From Streptomyces bacillaris (GTDB lineage Bacteria > Actinomycetota > Actinomycetes > Streptomycetales > Streptomycetaceae), in the NCBI RefSeq assembly GCF_003268675.1, contig NZ_CP029378.1, forward strand, positions 2,542,001 to 2,606,000: DNA of 64,000 nucleotides. Direction: 5' to 3'. A model generated the notes under the pieces. It was not told where the DNA came from. It did not search any database and saw only the letters and a list, made by a program, of their open reading frames with translations. Positions 25,012-33,380 of the stretch are shown here, piece by piece (the stretch's first letter is position 1; each line of letters begins with the position of its first letter). Position numbers and translations under genes: made by a program.

Positions 25012-26900
25012 CGGGCCTCCACTTCCGTACGGGCCCGTGGAAGCGCCCCGTCCGCCCCCGCCCCCGGCCCTTCGTCCGCCTCCGCCGTCTCCTCCGCCTC
25101 GCCCGTCTCCGTACGGAACACCGCCCGGTACTCCGGATCGGCCCACAGCTCCTCGTGCGGGCCCGTCGCCCGGACGCGGCCGTCCTCCAGCCAGAGGACC
25201 CGGTCGGCGCGGGCGGCAGAGGAGAGGCGGTGGGCCACGATCACCCGGGTGCAGCGCCCGGCCCGCTCGTCGAGGGCGCGGCGGACGTGGTGTTCGGTGA
25301 CGGTGTCGAGGCCGGAGAGGGCGTCGTCCAGGATCAGCAGCCGGCCGGGGTGGGCGAACGCGCGGGCCAGTCCCAGCCGTTGGCGTTCGCCGCCGGAGAG
25401 CGGGGCGTCGGTGAGCGGGGTGGCGTAGCCGTACGGGAGGAGCCCGACGAACCCGTCCGCGCGGGCGGCGCGGGCCCCCTCCCGTACCGCGGCGGGCCCG
25501 GCGGTCCACGGCCCGAAGGCGATCGTGTCCTCGACCGTGGTGCCGGGCAGGGCCGGGCGGGCGAAGGCGTAGGCGATCTCGGGGCGCAGAAGGGCGGGGT
25601 CCATGGCGGTCAGGGGGACGCCGTCGAGGAGCACGGTTCCGGTGTCCGGGTCGAGCAGCCGTCCGACGACCGCCGCGAAGACCGACTTGCCGGAGCCCGA
25701 GCGGCCGACGACGGCGAGGGAGGTGCCGCCGGGGACGGTGAGATGGACACCGGTGAGCAGCGGCTTCCGGTCCGGTTCGCCGTTGAGCAGTGGTTCCCCG
25801 TCCTGGTTTCCGTCCTGCTTGCCTTCCTGGTTCCCGTCCTGCTTTCCGTCCTGGACGACCCCGACGTCCCGGAGTTCGAGGTGGCCCGGGCCGCCGGGGA
25901 GCGGGCCCAGCCCCTCGTGCGGCAGCGGGTCCAGGGTGAGCAGCGGGTCCAGGGTGCGGGCGGCGGCGCGGCTGCGGGCGAGGGCGCCGAGCGCTCCGGT
26001 GAGGGAGCCGATGCCGACGGCGAGGGCCGCGTACCGGGAGGCGGCGACGAGGTCCCCGACGCCGATCGCGCCCGCGTGGAGCCGGAGGCCGCAGACCGCG
26101 AGGACCAGCAGCATGAGGAGGGGCAGCAGCAGGGCGCTCTGGCCGGCGGCCCGCCCGTACACGGCCCAGGTGCGTCGGCCGTGGGCCGCCAGGGTGGTGA
26201 GCGGTTCGAGGATGCGGCGGTACTCGCGGGCTCCGGTGCGGGCGGCGCGGATGGTGTCGGCGCCGTCGAGGGCCTCGGTGAGGCGGTGGGCGATGACGGA
26301 CTGGGCGCGCTGGTAGTCGGCCCCGGCGTCGGCGGTGCGGCGGGTGAAGGTGTGCAGGAGGGCGACGAGGAGGGGGGCGCCGAGAAGGAAGGCGGCGGCC
26401 GTCCAGGGGTCGATGACGAAGAGGCCGACGATCGCGCCGAGCGGGAGCAGCACGCCCGCGACGGCCCCGGCGGCGGTGACGGGCGCGGTCGCCGCGTCGG
26501 CGGTGCGGGCGGTGAGCCGGGCGGTGAGGTCCCCGGTGGGTACGGCGAGGGCGCGGCGGGGTTCGGCGGCCAGGACCCGGGCGGTGGTGCGGGTGCGCAG
26601 GTGCGCGGTGAGCCGGGCGCCGGTGCTGGTGGTGAGGACGGCGGCGCCCGCGTCGAACCCGGTCTCGGCCAGGGTCAGTACGGCGCAGAGCAGCAGCCCG
26701 GCCCAGGGCACGGGCCCGCCGTCGACGAGCCGGTCGACGGTGTGGCCGAGGGCGGCGGGCAGGGCGAGGGCGGCGAGCGCCCCGCCGGTGGAGCAGAGGA
26801 AGAGCGCGAGGAGGGCGCCCGGGTGGCGCTGGGCGAGCCGGCGTGCGCCGGAGGGCGCCGGAGGACGGGGACGGAGGCGGAGGCGGGGTTTCGGCCGCAC
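25008..26900 (-). CDS. amfB: AmfB-type ABC transporter (membrane + ATPase)
   Basis: 630 residues. Membrane domain residues 25-310, ATPase with VVGRSGSGKSV (Walker A), PLSGGERQRLGLAR (signature) and RLLILDDALSGLD (Walker B; the usual Glu after it is Asp, so this site may be the degenerate one of the pair). Between them is an unusual repeat QDGK/QDGN encoded by 12-bp tandem units at 25801-25848. GTG at 26900 has AAAGGGAG upstream. It follows amfS by about 150 bases containing two hairpins. Confidence 0.92.
   Translation of the reverse strand: MRPKPRLRLRPRPPAPSGARRLAQRHPGALLALFLCSTGGALAALALPAALGHTVDRLVDGGPVPWAGLLLCAVLTLAETGFDAGAAVLTTSTGARLTAHLRTRTTARVLAAEPRRALAVPTGDLTARLTARTADAATAPVTAAGAVAGVLLPLGAIVGLFVIDPWTAAAFLLGAPLLVALLHTFTRRTADAGADYQRAQSVIAHRLTEALDGADTIRAARTGAREYRRILEPLTTLAAHGRRTWAVYGRAAGQSALLLPLLMLLVLAVCGLRLHAGAIGVGDLVAASRYAALAVGIGSLTGALGALARSRAAARTLDPLLTLDPLPHEGLGPLPGGPGHLELRDVGVVQDGKQDGNQEGKQDGNQDGEPLLNGEPDRKPLLTGVHLTVPGGTSLAVVGRSGSGKSVFAAVVGRLLDPDTGTVLLDGVPLTAMDPALLRPEIAYAFARPALPGTTVEDTIAFGPWTAGPAAVREGARAARADGFVGLLPYGYATPLTDAPLSGGERQRLGLARAFAHPGRLLILDDALSGLDTVTEHHVRRALDERAGRCTRVIVAHRLSSAARADRVLWLEDGRVRATGPHEELWADPEYRAVFRTETGEAEETAEADEGPGAGADGALPRARTEVEAR
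25801..25860. repeat. 12-bp coding minisatellite inside amfB
   Basis: Four complete units starting TCCTGS at 25801, 25813, 25825 and 25837 plus a partial at 25849. They code for a hydrophilic (QDGN/QDGK) stretch just before the ATPase domain. Copy number changes would keep the frame. Confidence 0.9.
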
Positions 26901-26956
26901 GTGGTCTCCCTTTCCGGACCCGTGTCGATCGGTACGTGCGCGTGGACAGACGTACG

Positions 26957-27031
26957 CCGCCGGTCCCGGGCGGACGAACCGCTCGGGACCGGCGGACGGG
27001 CCGCCCGGCCCGCCGGTGGGGTCACCGGCGG
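26957..27031 (-). terminator. Two hairpins directly after amfS (attenuator)
   Basis: First hairpin in the direction of transcription: 9-bp arms 27010-27018/27023-27031 with a 4-base loop. Second: perfect 12-bp arms 26957-26968/26984-26995. No T-run. They lie between amfS and the transporter genes, so they may reduce read-through or protect the amfTS message and give more peptide than transporter. Confidence 0.7.
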
Positions 27032-27047
27032 AGCGGGCGGCGAGGCG

Positions 27048-27179
27048 TCACGGGGTGCAGAGGACCACGCTCAGCGAGCTGTACTCGCAGACCAGCAGCG
27101 AGACCTGGCTGCCCGTGGCGAGCTCGCCGAAGTTCTCCTCGGCCGGGGTCTCCATCGCCTGAAGGTCCAGAAGCGCCAT
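27048..27179 (-). CDS. amfS: AmfS class III lanthipeptide precursor
   Basis: 43 residues. The leader starts MALLDLQAM and carries the LxLQ-type motif read by class III synthetases. The core, after GELA, has two SxxSxxxC motifs, SQVSLLVC and SSLSVVLC, the pattern for two lanthionine (or labionin) rings, and ends TP. It is a close match to the S. griseus AmfS I recall and a homologue of SapB from RamS. The mature peptide lowers surface tension so that aerial hyphae can rise. The ribosome site is AAAGGAA ten bases upstream. It sits 69 bases after amfT. Confidence 0.96.
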   Translation of the reverse strand: MALLDLQAMETPAEENFGELATGSQVSLLVCEYSSLSVVLCTP

Positions 27180-27248
27180 GATGGTGTTTCCTTTCTGGGA
27201 CGGTAACCGGAACCCGTTGCTCCGGCTGTGTGTTGAGCGGTGGTGGTG

Positions 27249-30005
27249 CTACGACCCCTGAAGGAGCCGGTCCGTGGGGCCGCTCGCGCGGCCGGGTCGC
27301 GCCACCGGTGGAGCGGAGGCGGCGAGGAAGGGAAGCGTGGTGGCCGGGCCCGGTGGGGCGCCCGGGGTGGTGCCGAGGGCGGCGCCCAGGGCGAGCAGGC
27401 AGCCGGCGGTCCCGGTGGCCAGGTCCATCGACAGCCGCATCAACTGCTCGCCGGGGAAGGCGAGTCCGCCTCCGTACGTGAGGGCGTGACCGGCGAGCAG
27501 GCGGGTGTGGAGGCGGACGGCCCGCTCCCGGGTCTCCGCGTCGCACAGGGGTGTGGCCGCCAGGTGCATGAGGAGCCCGGCCGAGCCGCGCAGCAGCCCG
27601 GGCTGGACGTAGAAGGCGGAGAGCGCGGCCGGGAGCAGGGCCCGGCCCGCCGCCTCCAGCTCCGCGTCGTCGGGGCGGTGGGCGAGGTAGGCGTCGATGA
27701 CGGCCGCGATCCCGGCGCTGCCCGCTCCGAGGTAGGGCATCAGCCGCTTGCCCTCGACGACGAGGAGTTCACCGTCGTCCCCGGCCCGGCACCGGTCCAG
27801 GTCGCGCCGGAGGGCGGCGGCGGCCACGTCGAGCAGGGCGGGGTCCCCGGTGGTGCCGTACCGGCGGATCAGCAGCAGGGCGACTCCGGTCGCGCCGTGC
27901 AGGAGGCCGGTGCGCGGGGACGGCGGACCGTCCAGCAGGGCGCGTACGGCGAGGGCGGTGCAGCGCCCGGCGGCCTCGGTGAGCGCCGGGACCTCGGTGG
28001 CGGAGGCGGTGCGGGCCAGGTCGTCGAGGGCGAGGCCGATACCGGCGTACCCGCTGTGCAGTCCGGGGGCCAGGCCCTCCAGCGGCTGGTCCAGGACGAT
28101 CCGGACGAGGTCGGCGGCCTCGGCGGTGCGGCCGATCCGGTTCAGCGTCCAGGCGATGCCGGTGAGCCCGTCGTAGAAGCCGAGCGGGGAGCCGGAGGCC
28201 GGGTCCTTGGCCTGCCGCACCAGCCACTCCTCGGCCGGCTCGCAGCGCGGGGCGCCGGTCTCGTGCAGGGCGTAGAGCACGCCGGCGGCGCCGTACGCGA
28301 AGGACTGGCCGCCGGTCGCGGTGGCGAACTGGGCGATGTCGCCCGGGAAACATCGGTCGTCGCGGTCGGGCGTACAGGAGGCGGCGATGGCGCGGGCCAT
28401 CGCGGCACGGCTCTCCGGCCAGTCGCCGGGGTCGGGCGGGAGCGGCTGGGAGGCGTCGGCGTCCGGCGCCGTACCTGCGCCTGCGCCTGCGTCTGTGCGT
28501 GTGCCCACACCCGTACTCGCGTCCGTACGGGAGGAAGCGTCCGTACGGGAAGAGGCGTCCGCGCCCGTACCGGCTGTCCCCGCCCCCCGCTGGATCTCCT
28601 CCACCGCCGGCCGCAGCCGCTCCTCCCCCACCGGGAAGACGCGGGCGATCTCCCGGGCGAGGCCCGCCGCCTTCATGCGGTCGATGCCGAAGAGCGTGGT
28701 GAGCGGCAGATACAGCGCGAGCCGGAGGCAGGCGAGGGCGTACCGGTCGATGTCGGTGCCGCGCCTGTCGGGCGGGGCGACGAAGGCCGGGTTGGCGACG
28801 ATCTGGCGGCGGCGGTCGGCGGCCGGGGAGGCGGCCTCGAAGTCGAGCAGGGCGATCCGGCCGGACTCCTCGTCGACCATGACGTTGCTCATGTGGAGAT
28901 CGCTGATGACGATGCCCCGGGCGTGCACGGCCTCGACGGCGGCCTCGACCTTCCCGTACGCCTCCTCCGCCCACGCCACATGTCCGGCGAGCAGCTCGGG
29001 GGCCGGGTTCTGCCGGGCGAGCGGGAAGCGGCGGGCGAAGACGGTGTTGAGGGTGGTGCCCGGCAGATACTGGAGGACCAGGAAGTGGTGGCCGCCGACC
29101 TCGAACGCGTCGTGCACCGCCGGTACGCACTCCAGCCCCGCCAGCCGCTCCAGCGCGGTCCGCTCGCGCTCCAGGCGGGCGACGGCATCGGCCCCGTCGG
29201 CGGCGAGCCCGGCGTACGGGCGGGCCTCCTTGAGGACGACCTGCTCGCCGGTGCGGGTGTCGCGGCCGAGGTAGACCCCGCCGCCGTTGGAGAAGTGCAG
29301 CGCCTTCTCGACGGTGTACGGAAGGTCACCGAGGCCGACGGCGGCGCGGGCCTCCAGGTGCGGGCGCAGGAAGTCGGGCGGGGTCACCCAGGCGGGCACC
29401 CGGAAGGCCGGGCCCCGGTCGTCGGGGACCAGGCGCCCCTGCGGATCGGCCACGGCGGGGACGGGCCGCCCGTCGGGGCCCGTACAGAAGCGGGCGGCGA
29501 ACGCCCCGTACCGCGTGTGCACGGGCCCGTTGCCGCACCGCAGGTCGCTCAGGATGTACGGGCCGTGCTCGCCCTCCAGCAGCTCCATCAGCGCGGCGCA
29601 CACCTCGGGGAACGTCTCCTCGGAGTGCGGGTACACGGTGATGAACTTGCCGCTGCCCGCCCGGTCCGCGTACTTGGAGTTCCGCAGGGCCAGCAGGGCG
29701 GGGGACGGTACGCACTTGAAGGGCAGCCGGTGGGCCAGACAGTGGGCCGCGACCCGCTCCAGCACCGATTCCGCGTTGTCGGCGGCGGCCGATATGTGGA
29801 GCTTCCACCCCTGGGCCGGCAGCCGCAGCCCGGCCGGGCTGAAGGAGAGCCAGTCACCGCGCCGGGAGCGGGTCCACCCCTCGGGGGCTCCGCCGCGGAC
29901 GGGAGCGTAGAACGCCCGCTCCTCGGCGCCCGCTTCGAGGGAACGGTGGGGCGCGTCGTAGAAGCGGCGGTCCGCCTGGCAGTACGCGGCGTACTCCGGA
30001 TTCAC
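27249..30005 (-). CDS. amfT: AmfT class III lanthionine synthetase (LanKC)
   Basis: 918 residues, three domains. Residues about 1-230 are the phosphoSer/Thr lyase part. Residues about 235-470 are a Ser/Thr kinase: VVLKEARPYAG holds the ATP Lys, VISDLHMSNVMVD the catalytic loop, ALLDFEAAS the metal-binding Asp. Residues about 545-900 are the LanC-like cyclase with GAAGVLYAL, GLLHGATGVAL and GLLRGSAGLL; zinc ligands are absent as in class III. A repeat-rich linker (DASSRTDASSRTDAS) separates kinase and cyclase. GTG at 30005 follows GAAGGGA. It dehydrates AmfS Ser residues and closes the rings. Confidence 0.95.
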   Translation of the reverse strand: MNPEYAAYCQADRRFYDAPHRSLEAGAEERAFYAPVRGGAPEGWTRSRRGDWLSFSPAGLRLPAQGWKLHISAAADNAESVLERVAAHCLAHRLPFKCVPSPALLALRNSKYADRAGSGKFITVYPHSEETFPEVCAALMELLEGEHGPYILSDLRCGNGPVHTRYGAFAARFCTGPDGRPVPAVADPQGRLVPDDRGPAFRVPAWVTPPDFLRPHLEARAAVGLGDLPYTVEKALHFSNGGGVYLGRDTRTGEQVVLKEARPYAGLAADGADAVARLERERTALERLAGLECVPAVHDAFEVGGHHFLVLQYLPGTTLNTVFARRFPLARQNPAPELLAGHVAWAEEAYGKVEAAVEAVHARGIVISDLHMSNVMVDEESGRIALLDFEAASPAADRRRQIVANPAFVAPPDRRGTDIDRYALACLRLALYLPLTTLFGIDRMKAAGLAREIARVFPVGEERLRPAVEEIQRGAGTAGTGADASSRTDASSRTDASTGVGTRTDAGAGAGTAPDADASQPLPPDPGDWPESRAAMARAIAASCTPDRDDRCFPGDIAQFATATGGQSFAYGAAGVLYALHETGAPRCEPAEEWLVRQAKDPASGSPLGFYDGLTGIAWTLNRIGRTAEAADLVRIVLDQPLEGLAPGLHSGYAGIGLALDDLARTASATEVPALTEAAGRCTALAVRALLDGPPSPRTGLLHGATGVALLLIRRYGTTGDPALLDVAAAALRRDLDRCRAGDDGELLVVEGKRLMPYLGAGSAGIAAVIDAYLAHRPDDAELEAAGRALLPAALSAFYVQPGLLRGSAGLLMHLAATPLCDAETRERAVRLHTRLLAGHALTYGGGLAFPGEQLMRLSMDLATGTAGCLLALGAALGTTPGAPPGPATTLPFLAASAPPVARPGRASGPTDRLLQGS
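28476..28570. repeat. Coding repeats in the amfT kinase-cyclase linker
   Basis: Two 18-bp units (GCGTCCGTACGGGAGGAA at 28519, GCGTCCGTACGGGAAGAG at 28537) with a partial third, next to 6-bp CCTGCG-type units at about 28478-28500. They encode Asp-Ala-Ser-Ser-Arg-Thr and Ala-Gly runs. Confidence 0.8.
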
Positions 30006-30170
30006 GACATTCCCTTCGCTCGGCGTTCCGTGGCGAGAGAGAAATTGTCATAACGATGAGCATCACCAATAGTCACCGATGTCACGACTCATACATGCGC
30101 GCGATCCATGCGGAGCGCATCGCCCACCGGTGACTTCCCAGCTACGGCCAGGGGCGCGCGCCGGGCGCAT
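30006..30170 (-). promoter_or_regulatory. amfT: Probable amfTSBA promoter with direct repeats
   Basis: The only non-coding stretch before amfT. On the minus strand a -10-like TATGAC lies at 30052-30047. Upstream of it three near-identical GGTGA units occur (plus-strand TCACC at 30063 and 30073, TCACG at 30082), spaced 10 and 9 bases, about one helical turn. Such in-phase repeats at the -35 position fit binding of an AmfR/RamR dimer or tandem dimers. The region is far more AT-rich than its surroundings. Confidence 0.6.
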
Positions 30171-31151
30171 TCAGCCCGCCGCGCGCACCAGCCCGTCCCC
30201 CGCCGCCGTACGGAAATAGAGCACGGACCGTCCGTCCCGGCGGCGGCGCACCAGCCCCGCGTCCAGCAGAACCCGCAGATGGCGGCCGACGGAGCCCAGT
30301 CCCTGCCCGGTCAGCGCGGTGAGCTGGGTGGTGGAGAGCGGCGAGGCGAGCAGCATCAGGACGCCCGCCCGCGCCGGACCGATCAACGCGCCGAGCGCCT
30401 GCGGCGGTACGGGGGCGCGCCCGGTGTCGGCGAGCGCGCCCGTACAGGGGTAGACCACGCCGTAGCGGTGCGGGATGTCCCAGCAGACCCAGCCCACATC
30501 GGCGGTGACGGGGGTGAACACGAGCTGGGCGCCGCCGAGTTCGCGCGGCGGGTTGTCGTACGTGTTGATCTGGAGCCGGCTCTCCCCCAGCCACCGCATC
30601 CCCGGCCGCATCCCGTCGATCGCCCGCGCCCAGCCGCCCCGGCTCAACTGGGCGGCCCGGGCGATGACATCGGCCTCCAGCACCCGGCGCCGGGCGGGCC
30701 ACTCCGGCTCCACGGTCCGCGTCCACACCCACTCCAGGACGTCGGCGCTCCGCTCCGCCAGATCGTCCCGGTCCAGCGCGGCGGGGAGCGGCCCGCCCAG
30801 GCTCACGGTGAGATCGGCGCGGGCCGCCTCGGGCTGGGTCGCCCGGACCCGCGCCAGCTCCGACGCGAACGTGTCCGGCTCCTGCCCGGCGGGTGGCGGG
30901 ACGGGCGCCGGGGTGAGGAAATCGGCGCTCCAGCGGGGGGTGAGGGCGGCGCGGACGATGCGGGCGGCGAGCGGGTCGTCGGCCTGGAGCCGCCGGTAGG
31001 CGGGCAGCCACCGCTCCAGCCAGGCCCGCTCCCGGGGGTGGGCGGCGGTGGCCCGCTCCAGGGTGCTGAGGCTCGCCACGGTCTCCGCGAGCGGGGAGAC
31101 GACGAAGCGGCTGCTCGCGAGGGTGTCGGTGCTGATCTGCCACCAGCCCAT
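30171..31151 (-). CDS. ArsR/winged-helix transcriptional regulator (DUF5937 type)
   Basis: 326 residues. Residues 1-250 are an effector-like domain (MGWWQIST start, many LERWLPAYRRLQ-type helices). The last 80 residues are an ArsR-like winged helix: MLLASPLSTTQLTALTGQGLGSVGRHLRVLLDAGLVRRRRDGRSVLY, quoted in part as TTQLTALTGQGLGSVGRHL. The metal Cys of true ArsR is lacking. ATG at 31151 follows CGGGAG; upstream in-frame codons are Arg-rich and not coding in look. It diverges from the MFS gene at 31393 and probably controls it. Confidence 0.83.
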   Translation of the reverse strand: MGWWQISTDTLASSRFVVSPLAETVASLSTLERATAAHPRERAWLERWLPAYRRLQADDPLAARIVRAALTPRWSADFLTPAPVPPPAGQEPDTFASELARVRATQPEAARADLTVSLGGPLPAALDRDDLAERSADVLEWVWTRTVEPEWPARRRVLEADVIARAAQLSRGGWARAIDGMRPGMRWLGESRLQINTYDNPPRELGGAQLVFTPVTADVGWVCWDIPHRYGVVYPCTGALADTGRAPVPPQALGALIGPARAGVLMLLASPLSTTQLTALTGQGLGSVGRHLRVLLDAGLVRRRRDGRSVLYFRTAAGDGLVRAAG

Positions 31152-31392
31152 GGGGTGCTCCCGGGTGCGTTGGGGGAAGGGTTGGTCCGGCCTGCGCGGG
31201 CGGCGTCCGTACGCGGCTCCACCGCCGACCACCGCCGCACGGGCCCCCCTCCCGGATGCCTCGGAGGGGAGTGGCGTGCGCGAGTGGCGTCGTACGCCCG
31301 GCTCCACCGCCGTACGGGCGCCCAGTTGCTCGACGTTTCGCCTGTACGCGAAAGAGTAACGAGCCCGCTGACCGCCCTCGCACACTCCGCTG

Positions 31393-32694
31393 ATGCGCAC
31401 CTACCGCGAGCTCTTCCGCACCCCGGAGTTCCTCCCCCTCTTCACGACCGCCTCCGTGCAGGTGGCGGCGCAGACCACGAGCGGCCTCGCCCTCGGCACG
31501 CTCGTCTACACCTCGACGGGCTCACCGCTGCTGTCGGCGCTGGCCATGTTCGGCCCCTCCCTGGCCCAGGTCGCCGGGGCCCTCACCCTGCTCTCGGCGG
31601 CGGACCGGCTGCCGCCGCGCGCCACGCTGACGGGCCTGGCGCTGCTGTTCGCGCTCGGCACCGCGGCCCAGGCGGTCCCCGGGCTGCCCCTGTGGGCCGC
31701 CTTCGCCGTCCTGCTGGCCCTCGGGGTGGCCTCCTCGCTGGGCGGCGGGGTGCGGTACGGACTGCTCAACGAGATCCTGCCGCAGCGGGGGTTCCTGCTC
31801 GGCCGCTCGGTGCTCAACATGTCGGTCGGCACCACGCAGATCGCCGGGTTCGCGGTGGGCGGGGTGCTGGTGACGGCCCTCTCGGCGCGCGGCACGCTGC
31901 TGGCCGGGGCGGGACTGTACGTCGTGGCCGCCGCCCTCGCCCGGTTCGGGCTCGCCGCCCGGCCGCCCCGGGCCACCGGCCGGGCCTCGGTCCGGGAGAC
32001 CTGGCGGACCAACGCGGCGCTCTGGTCCTCCGCACCCCGCCGCTCGGTGTACCTCGCCCTGTGGGTGCCCAACGGGCTGGTCGTGGGGTGCGAGTCCCTG
32101 TACATCGCGTACGCGCCCGGGCACGCGGGGCTCCTGTTCGCGTGCGGGGCCCTGGGGATGCTGGCCGGGGACACGCTGGTGGGCCGGTTCGTACCGGGGC
32201 GGTGGCGCGCCCGGCTCGACGCTCCGCTGCGGCTGCTGCTGGCCGCCCCGTACTTGGCGTTCGCGCTGAACCCCGGGCTGCCGGTCGCGGTGGTGGCGGT
32301 GGTGGTGGCGAGCGTCGGCTTCAGCGCCAGCCTGCTGCTCCAGGAACGGCTGATGGCCCTCACCCCGCCGGAGCTGAGCGGCCAGGCCCTGGGGCTCGGC
32401 TCCTCGGGGATGCTCGCGATGCAGGGCGTGGGCGCGGCCGTCGCGGGGTCGGTCGCCCAGCTGACCTCGCCGGGGACCGGGATGGCGGCGGTCGCCGCGC
32501 TCTCGGTGGCGGTGACGCTGGCCCTGGCGCCGGGGCTGCGGGCGGGAAGCCCCTCGGGACGGAAACCTTCGGGACAGAAACCTCCGGGGCAGAACCCTTC
32601 GGGACAGGGGACGGATCCGGCGGGCAGACTGCACGGGGACGGATCATCCCCTACGGGGGATGCGCAGGATACGAAGGAGACGACGACCTCGTGA
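31393..32694 (+). CDS. MFS transporter, probable exporter
   Basis: 433 residues with about 11-12 membrane helices across residues 15-385, then a hydrophilic tail. PRATGRASVRETWRTN is a central cytoplasmic loop. The tail has four 5-residue repeats (PSGRK PSGQK PPGQN PSGQG) from 15-bp DNA units at 32551-32610. The divergent ArsR-type regulator and the coupled O-acetyltransferase suggest export of a small compound, perhaps acetylated. The substrate cannot be told. Its stop overlaps the next start (GTGA at 32691-32694). Confidence 0.82.
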   Translation: MRTYRELFRTPEFLPLFTTASVQVAAQTTSGLALGTLVYTSTGSPLLSALAMFGPSLAQVAGALTLLSAADRLPPRATLTGLALLFALGTAAQAVPGLPLWAAFAVLLALGVASSLGGGVRYGLLNEILPQRGFLLGRSVLNMSVGTTQIAGFAVGGVLVTALSARGTLLAGAGLYVVAAALARFGLAARPPRATGRASVRETWRTNAALWSSAPRRSVYLALWVPNGLVVGCESLYIAYAPGHAGLLFACGALGMLAGDTLVGRFVPGRWRARLDAPLRLLLAAPYLAFALNPGLPVAVVAVVVASVGFSASLLLQERLMALTPPELSGQALGLGSSGMLAMQGVGAAVAGSVAQLTSPGTGMAAVAALSVAVTLALAPGLRAGSPSGRKPSGQKPPGQNPSGQGTDPAGRLHGDGSSPTGDAQDTKETTTS

Positions 32695-33380
32695 CCAGCC
32701 AGAACACCCCCAACTCCGCTGAGAACGCCGGGCCCGAGGACACCGGGACCCGGAACCCCGGCACCGAGGACGCCACGCGGAACGCGCCCCGCAGCCAGCG
32801 GGAGGCCATGCTCGCGGGCGAGCTCTACCTCGCCGACGACCCGGAGATCGCGGCGGACGCGCTGCGCTCGGCGCTCCTGACCGAGCGCTTCAACGCCACC
32901 TCGGCCACCGACCCCGAGGCCCGCCGCGCGGCCCTGGCCGAGCTGCTGGGTGAGCTGGGCGAGGGCGCCGAGATCCGCCCGCCGCTGCGGGTGGACTACG
33001 GCCACCAGATCGTGGTCGGCCCGCGTACGTTCGTGAACTTCGGGGCGGTGTTCCTGGACGTCGCCCGCATCACGATCGGCGCCGACGTCCAGATCGGCCC
33101 GAACGTCCAGCTCCTCACCCCGACCCACCCGATCGCCCCGGAGCCGCGCCGGGCCAAGTGGGAGGCGGCGGAACCGATCACGATCGGGGACAACGTGTGG
33201 CTGGGCGGCGGGGTGATCGTCTGCCCGGGGGTGAGCATCGGGGAGAACACGGTGGTCGGCGCGGGGGCGGTGGTGACGAAGGACCTGCCGGCGAATGTGG
33301 TGGCGGTGGGCAACCCGGCCCGGGTGATCCGGAAGATCGGGGAGGAGGGGGACGGGAAGGCGCCGACCCCCACGGCCTGA
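32691..33380 (+). CDS. Sugar O-acetyltransferase (maltose/galactoside acetyltransferase family)
   Basis: 229 residues. An unusual Thr/Asn/Glu-rich N-terminal 35 residues precede the Mac domain (QREAMLAGELYLADDPEI), then a left-handed beta-helix of hexapeptide repeats (VVGPRTFVNFGAVFLDVARITIG, IGDNVWLGGGVIVCPGVSIGENTVVGAGAVV, given as samples IGDNVWLGGGVIV and IGENTVVGAGAVV). The LLTPTHP segment carries the catalytic His. GTG at 32691 overlaps the MFS stop. Enzymes of this family move acetyl from CoA to a sugar hydroxyl. Confidence 0.88.
   Translation: MTSQNTPNSAENAGPEDTGTRNPGTEDATRNAPRSQREAMLAGELYLADDPEIAADALRSALLTERFNATSATDPEARRAALAELLGELGEGAEIRPPLRVDYGHQIVVGPRTFVNFGAVFLDVARITIGADVQIGPNVQLLTPTHPIAPEPRRAKWEAAEPITIGDNVWLGGGVIVCPGVSIGENTVVGAGAVVTKDLPANVVAVGNPARVIRKIGEEGDGKAPTPTA

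Noticed and set aside
27249..30005. Eukaryotic-type regulatory Ser/Thr kinase
   Set aside because: The kinase is embedded between a lyase-type N-terminus and a LanC-like domain and sits next to a lanthipeptide precursor.
27240..30053. 937-residue reading frame antisense to amfT
   Set aside because: Composition is Gly/Val/Arg low-complexity; amfT on the other strand has full kinase and cyclase motifs.
32691..33380. dapD (tetrahydrodipicolinate succinyltransferase), expected from synteny
   Set aside because: The hexapeptide protein has a Mac domain and the acetyltransferase catalytic His segment; it is a sugar acetyltransferase.
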